DNA from: UMGS172 sp045592985
GTDB lineage: Bacteria > Bacillota > Clostridia > Oscillospirales > Acutalibacteraceae
Reading direction: 5' to 3'
Assembly (NCBI GenBank): GCA_045592985.1
Contig: JAZNVU010000048.1
Location: 1-32,940 of the forward strand
Length of the DNA stretch: 32,940 nucleotides
Below are positions 1-7,306 of the stretch, one piece after another. The position numbers were made by a program, and so were the translations under genes. The notes below the pieces were generated by a model that was not told the DNA's origin, did no database searches, and saw nothing but the letters and a program-made list of their open reading frames with translations. The first letter of the stretch is position 1; every line of letters begins with the position of its first letter.

Positions 1-31
1 TGTGTCAGTATGATTTTTGTCATACCATCAA

Positions 32-69
32 AAATAGAGTTATCTCGTATTTTCGGGATAACTCTATTT
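32..69. terminator. Hairpin, probable terminator of an upstream gene
   Basis: A 16-pair stem (AAATAGAGTTATC at 32-44 with its complement at 57-69, extended inward by three pairs) closes a six-base loop. No long T run follows on either strand, so it could be a weak terminator or an mRNA 3' end. The gene it would serve lies outside the window. Confidence 0.45.
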
Positions 70-80
70 ACATATATAAC

Positions 81-109
81 TTGAAAATCACACTAAAAAA
101 TGTTATATT
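81..109 (+). promoter_or_regulatory. Sigma-A-type promoter for the surface protein gene
   Basis: TTGAAA at 81-86 and TATATT at 104-109 are separated by 17 bases. Transcription would start near 116, giving a leader of about 220 bases that carries two hairpins (143-177 and 181-239). Confidence 0.5.
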
Positions 110-142
110 AAATTAAAGAAAAAGCTTGTTGTTATGCGGAAA

Positions 143-177
143 TTTCAACTTGTGGAAATGACTTCCACAAGTTGAAA
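143..177. repeat. Perfect 15-bp hairpin in the leader
   Basis: TTTCAACTTGTGGAA at 143-157 is perfectly complementary to 163-177 across a five-base loop. There is no T run after it. It may be a processing or stability element, or an attenuator stem; the sequence does not decide. Confidence 0.5.
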
Positions 178-180
178 GAG

Positions 181-239
181 AGCCTCCCTTTAGGCAAGGG
201 AGCCTTTGCGGTCCCTCTCCCTTTAGGGCATGGGAGGCT
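181..239. repeat. Nested palindromic intergenic repeat
   Basis: AGCCTCCC at 181-188 pairs with GGGAGGCT at 232-239. Inside, CTCCCTT (184-190) can instead pair with AAGGGAG (196-202), and the phrase CTCCCTTTAGG occurs twice. From memory, similar GC-rich palindromes are scattered between genes in many Oscillospirales genomes. No coding potential. Confidence 0.5.
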
Positions 240-334
240 AATTTTGTTCCCAATTTAACACAATCATAGAATAATACACAAGGGAACCCTATTTCCTTGA
301 GGATTGTTGTTTTGCGAAAAAGTGAGGTAATAAT

Positions 335-1396
335 ATGAGAAAAATTATTTTATGTATTGCAATTCTGCTTTCGCTCACTATAGTACTTCCGTGCAGCGCC
401 GCCGAGGTGACAGAAAAGGAAAAAAACAACACGTTGAAAAAAGCGCAGGAATTTGCCTTGGGTGATGTAATGACGGCAAATTTGTCTACTCAAAAAGATG
501 TTGACTGCTTCAAAATCAAAGTACCTTTCGACGGTACACTTCATTTGACATTCGAGCCTTTTGACCAGTCTAAGGCGGTATATAGTTATTCGTGGAAATT
601 GACTGTATACGGCTCGGACAAGAAAAAGGAACTTTTATCTGGTTCGTTGCCTGCCCAAAAGACGTTGCAGTTTGAAGTGAAAAACGTAACAGAGGGTATG
701 GTTTATTTGAAATTCGAAAAGGTTTCCGGCGGTAACCCCTTGACTAACGGATACTCTAAACAGAGCTTTAACATTAGCGCACAGATAGCCTGTAAAGAAC
801 ACGGAGCTATCGGAGAATGGGAAATTACGAAAAACCCGACCTGTAAAGAAGAAGGTGAACAGGTGCGTCGATGCTCTGTTTGCAACTGGGCTGTTGAAAC
901 TGAAAAACTGGGAAAAACAAGCCATTCTTATACCAAATGGGAAGTATTAGAGGAAGCAACCATAACAAAAGACGGCAAACAACAAAGAACGTGTGTTTAT
1001 TGCGGAGAAGTTTTTACAACAGATTACACACATCCTATGGCGGTTGTTTTGGCTTTTGGTGTTGTTGGCGCAATTATTGTGTTGATTGTTGTAATTGTTA
1101 TTGTTAAAAACAGATGCGATTATTCGTCAAGCCGTTCGTCTTACAGCGGTCGTTCATATTCCTCCGGAAGTTACGGTTCTTCAAACTATAGCAACGGTGA
1201 CAGCTATGGCGGTTACAGTTCTACCTACAGTAGCGATACTTCTACGTATGATGACCCCACTCACTACGGTTGGGCTCCTGATTATAATCCGAGTACAAAC
1301 ACCTATACCAATGGCGAGGGTGTCACACAGACATTGGAAAAGGGCTATGTTGTCGGTGAAGACGGATATGTTCATTTGGACGTTTCTGATATGTAA
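335..1396 (+). CDS. Membrane-anchored surface protein with CxxC repeat modules
   Basis: A 353-residue protein with a signal peptide (residues 1-22, cleavage likely after CSAA), an exported domain (about 25-150) that resembles a PPC-type beta-sandwich, two tandem modules of about 40 residues (about 152-230), one transmembrane helix (about 233-258), and a C-terminal tail very rich in Ser, Tyr and Gly. Each module has the pattern GEWEI or TKWEV, then a Thr-rich stretch, Gly, and a CxxC pair (CSVC, CVYC), as in repeats common in clostridial cell-surface proteins. The start has GTGAGG about eight bases upstream. The tail follows a basic anchor (VKNRC), so it should be cytoplasmic. The role is unknown; the layout suggests a surface sensor or adhesin. 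A terminator follows, so it is probably monocistronic. Confidence 0.8.
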   Translation: MRKIILCIAILLSLTIVLPCSAAEVTEKEKNNTLKKAQEFALGDVMTANLSTQKDVDCFKIKVPFDGTLHLTFEPFDQSKAVYSYSWKLTVYGSDKKKELLSGSLPAQKTLQFEVKNVTEGMVYLKFEKVSGGNPLTNGYSKQSFNISAQIACKEHGAIGEWEITKNPTCKEEGEQVRRCSVCNWAVETEKLGKTSHSYTKWEVLEEATITKDGKQQRTCVYCGEVFTTDYTHPMAVVLAFGVVGAIIVLIVVIVIVKNRCDYSSSRSSYSGRSYSSGSYGSSNYSNGDSYGGYSSTYSSDTSTYDDPTHYGWAPDYNPSTNTYTNGEGVTQTLEKGYVVGEDGYVHLDVSDM

Positions 1397-1442
1397 CCAA
1401 TAAAAACAATTGCACTATAGAGTCGTACTCTTAAGGACAGAA

Positions 1443-1473
1443 AAAAGAAGCACGAAATTTTCGTGCTTCTTTT
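1443..1473 (+). terminator. Terminator of the surface protein gene
   Basis: GAAGCACGAAA at 1447-1457 and its complement at 1459-1469 form a strong stem, flanked by A-rich sequence before and TTTTACTTTT after. Confidence 0.75.
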
Positions 1474-1505
1474 ACTTTTGTCTTATACTGTAACAAGCAG
1501 GACGT

Positions 1506-1551
1506 TTTGGTGACCAAATGTCACTGCGTAGCAATATAACTCGCCGTCAGG
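1506..1551. repeat. Short hairpin-linker array (second locus)
   Basis: Three small hairpins, TTTGG-TGA-CCAAA (1506-1518), TGC-GTA-GCA (1525-1533) and GCC-GTCA-GGC (1542-1551), are joined by AATGTCACT (1517-1525) and AATATAACT (1533-1541). The second linker is identical to the linker of the large array at 30064-30267, and the first is one base from its AATATCACT variant. Confidence 0.55.
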
Positions 1552-1592
1552 CAAATAAAACCGGCGTTGTACCTCTAGGTACAACGCCGGTT
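1552..1592 (-). terminator. Terminator of the glycosidase-like gene
   Basis: AACCGGCGTTGTACC at 1559-1573 pairs perfectly over 15 bases with 1578-1592 around a four-base loop. Read on the minus strand the stem is followed by TTTTATTT, which fits an intrinsic terminator for the minus-strand gene ending at 1666. Confidence 0.7.
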
Positions 1593-1639
1593 AAATGCTT
1601 GTGTTATAACACATCGGTTTAGAGTGTGTCAAACTCTGA
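1593..1639. repeat. Dispersed 47-bp repeat, copy A
   Basis: 41 of 47 bases match 10752-10798 in the same orientation, and all six differences are transitions. The copy near rpsB contains a TATAAT box and a transcribed hairpin. Here the box reads TATAAC, no -35 lies upstream, and the small stem AGAGT/ACTCT is kept. It looks like a transposed or duplicated promoter-leader segment. Confidence 0.55.
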
Positions 1640-1667
1640 TTGAGTCACCGAGTAAAACCACTTTTTT
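1634..1667 (-). pseudogene. 5' relic of an SGNH-hydrolase gene
   Basis: On the minus strand this reads KKVVLLGDSIRV and then a stop, matching the first codons of the SGNH gene at 7161 (MKKVVLLGDSIR). GAGTCACCGAGTAAAAC is identical at 1642-1658 and 7133-7149. The ATG has lost its G, so it cannot start. The fragment abuts the stop codon of the glycosidase-like gene and runs into the dispersed repeat. It may be what remains of an SGNH gene that once followed that gene. Confidence 0.5.
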
Positions 1668-3315
1668 ATTTTGCAACAAGGCAAAGTAGCCAACCACCTG
1701 CGGGAATTTCGGCTTTAAGGCCGTTTTCGGTTTTTACAAGTTTGCCGTCACCCTCAAGTGCTTTAACGTTAAAGCCTGCTTTGGGAGTGATGTCGAGAAT
1801 CTCGGTGGCTTCGGGCAAGAATTCGTCACCTTTGGCAATGGTGCGAACAACACCGCTGTTGTTACAAAGCAGCATATAATAGTTGCCGTCTTCCTTGCGA
1901 GTAAACTGCTTGCTTGCGGCACCCTTCACAGTGCAGGGGAGCAGTTTGTCAAGCAACATAGGAACGTCCTTAACGGGGCAAATCTTATCGGCATATTTCT
2001 TCGCAAATTCGGGCGAGCTTGTGGCGTCAATAAGATATTCATATCGGTCGGGGTCAAACTTATCCTCGTGCAAAACATCCACACAATCGGGAAGCTCGGT
2101 GTTGATAAGGGTTGTGGTTTCGTTGCCCAAAAATCTCGAATCATCTCTGAATATCTTGGTTAAAATCTTTCGTGCGGCAATCAGCTTATCGGCAAGCACA
2201 CCCTCGGTCTTGTAGCCTAAAAGAATGTTGCTTTCCAAACCTTGATAGGTCAAAATCTCGATTTCCTTAGGCAAAACCAAAGCAATGGGTGCAACGGCTT
2301 CGCCACGGTCGGAATATCTTTCGGTAAGGTCGATAAAATCTTTGTTGATTTTTCCGTAGGGGGTCAGCTCAAAGTCGTGCCAATCATAGAAGGTGTTGGC
2401 AAGACCCCATTCCTCCGAAATCCATTCGGCACCGCCGAAGAAGGAATAGAGGTACATTCTTCTTTGCCTTGAACGCGAGCTGCCACCGTTTTCGCCAACA
2501 GTATCATAAGGTGTATCACCGTTTTTTGCACCCCATTCGTTTAAGCCTTCTTTGTGGAAGTTGCAGGAGGTTACAGGTTTGGTTTCACCGCCCCAAGGCT
2601 CATAATATGAACCGAAGGTTCGTCCGTAAGCTCTTGCCATACCTCTTGCATAGGCGATCTGAAGCTTGGTGTCGATTACCTGCGAGCCGATTTCGGGCAT
2701 AAGGCGTTTTACACCGTTTTTCATTTCCATTTGAAGTGCCATACCGTAACTGTCACAGGTCATAATGTCGCCACCTGTGTAGTCCATACGGGCTTTAAGC
2801 ATCCAACGGAGATGGTTTGTCATTTCATCGATGGTTTCAGGGCATCCCAAGGCTTCCATTTCCTTAGCTGACATAGCCTCAAGATAAATGTTGTTGTCTC
2901 TGTTGGGGTAAAGCTTCAAGATTAAATCGGTTATTCCTTTTTCGGTCCAATCGGTAAGTCCGTTTTTCTTGAGCTTATATTCAACGTCGCAACGGTAGTT
3001 ACCAACCCACTCGTGCATCTGAAAACCGAAGAATTTGTTGCCTAAAAGCTTGCGGTACTCGTCAATCAGTTTCATATCGTAAGGATAGTTTATAAGGAAA
3101 GTGCCACCCTGCAAACGGTCTATATATAAAGGAAAATCATTATCCTTTACAATATTCCAAAGTGCGCCGTCCTTTTTGGCAACCTCGTTAAAGCCTCCGT
3201 GAAGGACATTTCTGGAGTTTTGATTAAAGCGAACACCGGAATTTTTATTGATAAGTCCTGCCTTAACCTCGGCTTCCCAGGTTTCGGGTTTGTAGCAATG
3301 AAAAAAAGTAAACAT
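1666..3315 (-). CDS. Putative glycoside hydrolase (TIM-barrel type)
   Basis: A 549-residue protein without signal peptide, so probably cytoplasmic. The start is the ATG at 3315, preceded by AAAGGTGAG; an upstream in-frame start at 3384 would overlap the promoter and lacks a site. Residues 1-370 have the alternating look of a beta/alpha barrel, with acidic candidates in PEIGSQ, YYEPWGG and GAEWISEEWG. The last 70 residues (from about YYMLLCNNSG to AGGWLLC) look like the C-terminal beta-sandwich of many glycosidases. I cannot place it in a numbered GH family. It has its own promoter (3350-3378) with a direct-repeat activator-type site upstream, so it is probably induced by a sugar-responsive regulator such as one of the AraC proteins nearby. 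Confidence 0.6.
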   Translation of the reverse strand: MFTFFHCYKPETWEAEVKAGLINKNSGVRFNQNSRNVLHGGFNEVAKKDGALWNIVKDNDFPLYIDRLQGGTFLINYPYDMKLIDEYRKLLGNKFFGFQMHEWVGNYRCDVEYKLKKNGLTDWTEKGITDLILKLYPNRDNNIYLEAMSAKEMEALGCPETIDEMTNHLRWMLKARMDYTGGDIMTCDSYGMALQMEMKNGVKRLMPEIGSQVIDTKLQIAYARGMARAYGRTFGSYYEPWGGETKPVTSCNFHKEGLNEWGAKNGDTPYDTVGENGGSSRSRQRRMYLYSFFGGAEWISEEWGLANTFYDWHDFELTPYGKINKDFIDLTERYSDRGEAVAPIALVLPKEIEILTYQGLESNILLGYKTEGVLADKLIAARKILTKIFRDDSRFLGNETTTLINTELPDCVDVLHEDKFDPDRYEYLIDATSSPEFAKKYADKICPVKDVPMLLDKLLPCTVKGAASKQFTRKEDGNYYMLLCNNSGVVRTIAKGDEFLPEATEILDITPKAGFNVKALEGDGKLVKTENGLKAEIPAGGWLLCLVAK

Positions 3316-3349
3316 AAACTTTCTCACCTTTCTCGGTTTCTTTGAGTTT

Positions 3350-3378
3350 ATTATACATATTACAAAGCTTGCGGTCAA
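3350..3378 (-). promoter_or_regulatory. Promoter of the glycosidase-like gene
   Basis: On the minus strand TTGACC (3378-3373) and TATAAT (3355-3350) are 17 bases apart. The transcript would start near 3343, just upstream of the ribosome binding site. Confidence 0.65.
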
Positions 3379-3396
3379 CGGCAAAGCATGACTATT

Positions 3397-3428
3397 TATT
3401 GCAGTATGTTCGCTAAATATTGCACTAT
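3397..3428 (-). promoter_or_regulatory. Direct-repeat activator site (AraC type)
   Basis: TATTGCAGTAT at 3397-3407 and TATTGCACTAT at 3418-3428 differ at one position and are 21 bases apart start to start, two helical turns. They lie about 19 bases upstream of the -35 box of the minus-strand promoter. This is the usual geometry of an AraC-family activator site. Which regulator binds is unknown. Confidence 0.5.
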
Positions 3429-3501
3429 CTTCCTGCTATGCAGGATGATAACAAAATCAAAATATTGACTTACTGCAACTCCATTTATAGAGTTGTTGTA
3501 T

Positions 3502-4587
3502 TTAAAATTGAGGTATTTCAATTGGCATACCGCCCTTGACGGCACTTTCGTGTGCAAGAATTCCAGGCAAGGTCATATTTATACCGAAATCAACATCAAG
3601 TACGGGTTTTCTGTTTTCGAGTATGCAGGCACCGAAATCGGCAAGCATTTTCTTATCTGCTCCGCCGTGACCGCCGTCATCGTTCTCGTTCTCGTAAACC
3701 ATGGTAACGGGTATTTCTATCTTTTTCTCAAAACCGTTGGGTACACTGTGGAGGTTGGCAAAGGAGTGGGCGCTGCCAAGACCTTTGAGATGATCGGTTT
3801 CGATGTGTCCGCGAGTGCCGCAAACACGGTAGTTGTGGTCATAGTGTGTGTATGCATCAAAGCTTATAAGGATTCGGATAACAGCACCCTTTTGGGTTTT
3901 AATAAGTGCCATTCCAACACCCTTTCTGTTGACGTAAGGATTATAGACAACGTCGGGCTCGAAGCAGGTTACACTAAGGCAACGGTCGTCCATAATATAA
4001 AGAAGGGGGCCGAGCTCATGGGTTATGTATTTGATGGCGGGATTATAGGTTCTCCAATGACCGTCGGCATATTTTTCGGGCTTTATGTCGTCGGGATTGG
4101 TTGCGTGAAGATACTCTGCCTCAGCAAAAACGACCTCGCCGAATTCGCCCTTTTCTCTCATCGCCTTCCAAGTTTCGATAAATGCCCAGTAACAGCAGTT
4201 TTCACCCGCCATATAAATAAGGTCGGGGTGCTCTGCAACGATCTGCTTTAATTCATAAGCCTCTTCAACGGTGTTGATAGAGGGAATTTCGCTGAGAACG
4301 TGCTTGCCTGCTTCCATCGCCTTTTTAACGATGGGGACGTGATAAACAGCCTCGGTAGCAACGTAAACGGCATCAATATCGCTTTTAAGCATCTCGTCAT
4401 AGTCGGAATAATAGGTGCAATCAAGCAATCCTTTTTCTTCAAAACGCTTTTTTGCCTGCTCTAAGGTTTCGGGGTTGTGGTCGCAAGCGGCACAAAGTTT
4501 GATATTGTCCATTCCGATGGCATTGATGGTGACGTCGGCACCTCGTTTAAGCCCGACAACACCAAGCTTTACAATTTTTTTACTCAT
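3502..4587 (-). CDS. Gfo/Idh/MocA family oxidoreductase
   Basis: A 361-residue NAD(P)-dependent dehydrogenase of the glucose-fructose oxidoreductase / inositol dehydrogenase / MocA family. The N-terminal Rossmann fold begins IVKLGVVGLKRG and continues to residue 120; the C-terminal half is the substrate domain. Where most members have the EKP motif, this one reads SEIPS, so the usual lysine is replaced by isoleucine. Family enzymes oxidise or epimerise sugars, inositols or amino sugars; the substrate here is unknown. GGAGG stands about eight bases before the ATG. It follows the EamA gene by 31 bases on the same strand, so the two probably form an operon that imports and converts one compound. 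Confidence 0.85.
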   Translation of the reverse strand: MSKKIVKLGVVGLKRGADVTINAIGMDNIKLCAACDHNPETLEQAKKRFEEKGLLDCTYYSDYDEMLKSDIDAVYVATEAVYHVPIVKKAMEAGKHVLSEIPSINTVEEAYELKQIVAEHPDLIYMAGENCCYWAFIETWKAMREKGEFGEVVFAEAEYLHATNPDDIKPEKYADGHWRTYNPAIKYITHELGPLLYIMDDRCLSVTCFEPDVVYNPYVNRKGVGMALIKTQKGAVIRILISFDAYTHYDHNYRVCGTRGHIETDHLKGLGSAHSFANLHSVPNGFEKKIEIPVTMVYENENDDGGHGGADKKMLADFGACILENRKPVLDVDFGINMTLPGILAHESAVKGGMPIEIPQF

Positions 4588-4618
4588 AATGAACCTCCGT
4601 TAAATTTATATATTTTGA

Positions 4619-5500
4619 TTATATGTTAAAGAGTATCAGCGATGTTGTGCCGAGAATAACACCAATCAATTGCTTTGCGGTGAGTTTTTCTTTGAATATT
4701 ATAAGGGAAATCAAAAATGTTATAACGATTTTTATTCCGGAGCCCATCGGTGCGCTGATGGATATTGGTATAAGGTTAAGGATTATAAGACTGAGCAGGT
4801 TTACAACACCGTTGGATAGACCTGCGGCAGCGGTGTAGGGAAAAGCGTGACGCAGTATGTAGAAAAGCTTATTTCGGTCTTTTACAATTCCGATAATCAT
4901 CAAAGTTACAAAAGTAAAAACATAGGTCACTATCATAAATTCGTTATCGTAAGCTTTATTAAACTCTACCTGCTGAAACTTTTTCATAATTCCGAACATG
5001 CTGGCACCTATGACCGAAAGTGTAATACATATTACCCATTTGAGCGAAATGTTGGGCTTGAAACCATCGGTTTTTGCAGCCTTTTTACCGCTTTTGGAAA
5101 GAAAAATCGATACAAGCATCAATGCAATTCCAACGTAGGTAAATACTGTAACCTTTTCCTTTAAAAAGAACAGTCCGTAGGCTATCGAAAAAACGAGAGT
5201 GTAGGATAAAAAGAGGTTTGAAAGCATATATGAGCCGCATCCTAATGCGACAAAGGTTAAATATGAAGCCGAGCAATAAAACACACCGGCAATCACTCCG
5301 TAAAATATCAGAAGCGGAGGAAAGCAAAGGCCGTCTCTATCAATAATAAAAAAGAAGACCATAGCAAACAGCGAAATAAGGGCGGTGAAAATAAATCCTC
5401 CGTTGCTGTGCTTATTGTTATACTTTTTTATTGCAACGGCTTCTATTTGATGGATACCCGAACTAAGTGCAGACCAAAGCATTGATAAAAGCATTGGCAT
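4619..5500 (-). CDS. EamA/DMT family transporter
   Basis: A 293-residue polytopic membrane protein with about ten hydrophobic segments in two halves, the pattern of drug/metabolite transporters with paired EamA domains. The second half ends with a typical signature, roughly ISAPMGSGIKIV followed by a helix and FKEKLTAKQLIGVILG. It should move a small metabolite across the cytoplasmic membrane; neither substrate nor direction can be read. A strong site, AAGGAGGAA, precedes the start at 5500. It is the first gene of a likely operon with the dehydrogenase at 3502-4587 and is divergent from the AraC gene at 5676, which may control it. Confidence 0.85.
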   Translation of the reverse strand: MPMLLSMLWSALSSGIHQIEAVAIKKYNNKHSNGGFIFTALISLFAMVFFFIIDRDGLCFPPLLIFYGVIAGVFYCSASYLTFVALGCGSYMLSNLFLSYTLVFSIAYGLFFLKEKVTVFTYVGIALMLVSIFLSKSGKKAAKTDGFKPNISLKWVICITLSVIGASMFGIMKKFQQVEFNKAYDNEFMIVTYVFTFVTLMIIGIVKDRNKLFYILRHAFPYTAAAGLSNGVVNLLSLIILNLIPISISAPMGSGIKIVITFLISLIIFKEKLTAKQLIGVILGTTSLILFNI

Positions 5501-5615
5501 AACTATATTCCTCCTTATATAGGTGAAAGGTTACTTTTTGGGTAAATAATAGCATGTAAATTTCGCTTTTAAAATGGAAAAAAACCTTTTTTTGAGGTAA
5601 AAAAGCCCTTGAATC

Positions 5616-5644
5616 TTGATTTTTGCCCTTTGCAGAGTTAAAAT
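5616..5644 (+). promoter_or_regulatory. Promoter of the first AraC gene
   Basis: TTGATT at 5616-5621 and TAAAAT at 5639-5644 have a 17-base spacer. A possible TTG start at 5616 falls on the -35 box, which is one reason the AraC start is placed at 5676. Confidence 0.55.
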
Positions 5645-5675
5645 GAAACTAATCTCAAAGAAAAGAGGCCAAATT

Positions 5676-6473
5676 ATGGGGAGCATATGTAATTTCATTC
5701 CCGCAAAGGGTAAGGACGACCTTAAGCTGGTGTATTTCGTGTATGAAACCGAATTTAAAAAAATGCGTCAACCTTTTTTATATCCCATAAACTATATATT
5801 TTTGGTTGTAAAAGGAGAGGCAACCTTAAAACTTTTGGAACGAAAATATTCCCTTTCGGAGGGCATGCTGTTTTTTGGTTTCCCGGGTGTACCGTTTGAA
5901 GTTGAGAGCAACGAGAATTTCACCTATTTTTATATAAGCTTTATGGGATTGCGTGGGCAGGAGCTTTTAAATGAGCTTGGTATAGATACTTTGCATCCAA
6001 CCCGTCAAGGGTTTGACGGAATTATTGACTTTTGGAAAAATGCGATTCGCCGTGTGAACAACCGTAATGCGGGAATACTCAGCGAAAGTGTTTTGCTTTA
6101 TACTCTTTCTTTTGTGAATTGCGAGGAGGATGAATCGGCAAGTAAAAAAAGCGATACTTTTATTGAAAGTCTTATAACCTATATCGACAATAACTATACC
6201 GACCCTGATATGACCTTGAAAAAGGTTGCCGATATTTTCGCATATACCGATAAATATCTTTCTCACGTTTTTAAGGAGAATATGAATATAAATTTCAGCA
6301 GATATTTAACTCGATTAAGGGTGCAAAAGGCACTTGAACTCATGAACAACGGCAGACGCAATATAAACGAAATTGCAACCGAAAGCGGGTTTAATGATGC
6401 AGGCTATTTTTCCAAGGTGTTTAAAAAGGCAGTGGGCAAAACACCGATGGAGTATATGGCTTGCTTGGCATAG
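5676..6473 (+). CDS. AraC family transcriptional regulator
   Basis: A 265-residue regulator. Residues 1-125 form a cupin-like ligand-sensing domain (LERKYSLSEGMLFFGFPG is the typical strand pattern), and about 165-265 carry the paired helix-turn-helix DNA-binding domain, ending with the AraC signature INEIATESGFNDAGYFSKVF and GKTPMEYM. The start at 5676 has AGAGG seven bases upstream and follows the promoter. It is divergent from the EamA-dehydrogenase operon, the usual place for the cognate sugar regulator. It stops with TAG, which shows that TAG is a working stop in this genome. A bidirectional terminator follows. Confidence 0.9.
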   Translation: MGSICNFIPAKGKDDLKLVYFVYETEFKKMRQPFLYPINYIFLVVKGEATLKLLERKYSLSEGMLFFGFPGVPFEVESNENFTYFYISFMGLRGQELLNELGIDTLHPTRQGFDGIIDFWKNAIRRVNNRNAGILSESVLLYTLSFVNCEEDESASKKSDTFIESLITYIDNNYTDPDMTLKKVADIFAYTDKYLSHVFKENMNINFSRYLTRLRVQKALELMNNGRRNINEIATESGFNDAGYFSKVFKKAVGKTPMEYMACLA

Positions 6474-6522
6474 GGTGTTAATTGTTTGATGCCTTGAAAT
6501 TGTACTGCACTTGAATTAGCAT

Positions 6523-6569
6523 AAAAATCCCAACCTCGTTGAATAACTCAATGAGATTGGGATTTTTTT
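6523..6569. terminator. Bidirectional terminator
   Basis: The arms 6523-6542 and 6548-6567, with one or two mismatches, give a 20-pair stem flanked by AAAAA and TTTTTTT. It serves both the AraC gene and the convergent SGNH gene. Confidence 0.85.
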
Positions 6570-7161
6570 ATTCCATATCAAGTTCTTTTAAAATTGCATT
6601 AGCAACGTGCCTTGCTAATATTTGGTTACCCTCGGGGGTGTGGTGCAGGTTATCCTCGCATTTGTAATATCTTGCGTCCTGCTTGCAAACGGCATAAAGG
6701 TCGTTTATGGGTATATTTTCTTCTTGCATCAACTTAACTGCCGCGTCGTTGTAAATTTTAACCTTTTCATTTTCCAACACAAATGAAGAGCCTGTGCCGA
6801 GGTTGTCTTTTGCTTCGGTTTTGGCAGGCAGGGGAGTTGTGGTGGCAAAAATCAGCTTTGCACCGGCGGCACGGGATAATTTGATAATTTTTTTGAGTCC
6901 ATTTAAATATTCGTCAACGGTAAACATTGGCTCGTTAAGAAGCGGCATGTTGGTCATATCCCAATAGCCGTTATTAAAGTGAACAAGGTCAACGTTGCCA
7001 TGCTCACTGATTATATCCATAAGCTGTCTTAAAGAATAATAGGTGAATCTGCCATTATCCTTGGGGATATAAAGAATTTCACACTTGTCCTTCAAAAGCT
7101 CTTTAACGGGGAGGGTGTACTAGGCTCTTATAGAGTCACCGAGTAAAACAACTTTTTTCAT
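6568..7161 (-). pseudogene. SGNH/GDSL hydrolase interrupted by an in-frame amber codon
   Basis: Read from the ATG at 7161, the frame gives MKKVVLLGDSIRA, a TAG at codon 14 (7122-7120), then YTLPVKELLKDKCE and an uninterrupted frame to 6568. Without the TAG this is a normal 197-residue SGNH hydrolase (esterase or acetyl-esterase fold). Block I with catalytic Ser10 lies before the stop; the block V Asp and His (DNLHHTPEG) lie after it. Starting at the internal ATG at 7095 gives 175 residues without the catalytic serine. TAG ends the neighbouring AraC gene, so reassignment is unlikely. It may be a recent nonsense mutation, a sequencing error or a readthrough site. The rest of the frame is undamaged, which argues for a recent event. 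Such enzymes remove acyl groups from sugars. Confidence 0.75.
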
Positions 7162-7232
7162 AAATTTCACCGCTTTGGTTTTTGTTTTATTTTAAAGCAA
7201 AAGCTGAGAAATTGTCAATAAATTTATTTGTT

Positions 7233-7261
7233 TTGACATTTTATTAAATGACAATTATAAT
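7233..7261 (+). promoter_or_regulatory. Consensus promoter of the metallophosphoesterase gene
   Basis: TTGACA at 7233-7238 and TATAAT at 7256-7261 match consensus at all twelve positions with a 17-base spacer. Expression should be strong and constitutive unless repressed. Confidence 0.8.
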
Positions 7262-7306
7262 TAAAGCGAAGTGTATTTAACGCTTTATGCGTTAAGGGGA
7301 ATTTTT

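Noticed and set aside
3493..4251. 252-codon open frame on the plus strand
   Set aside because: It lies opposite the dehydrogenase gene at 3502-4587, which has clear family motifs and a ribosome site; the plus-strand frame has neither.
6568..7161. TAG as a reassigned sense codon
   Set aside because: The adjacent AraC gene ends with TAG directly before non-coding sequence and a terminator, so TAG terminates here.
7271..7306. Upstream GTG start for the metallophosphoesterase
   Set aside because: It falls within ten bases of the predicted transcription start and has no ribosome site; the GTG at 7307 has AAGGGGA six bases before it.
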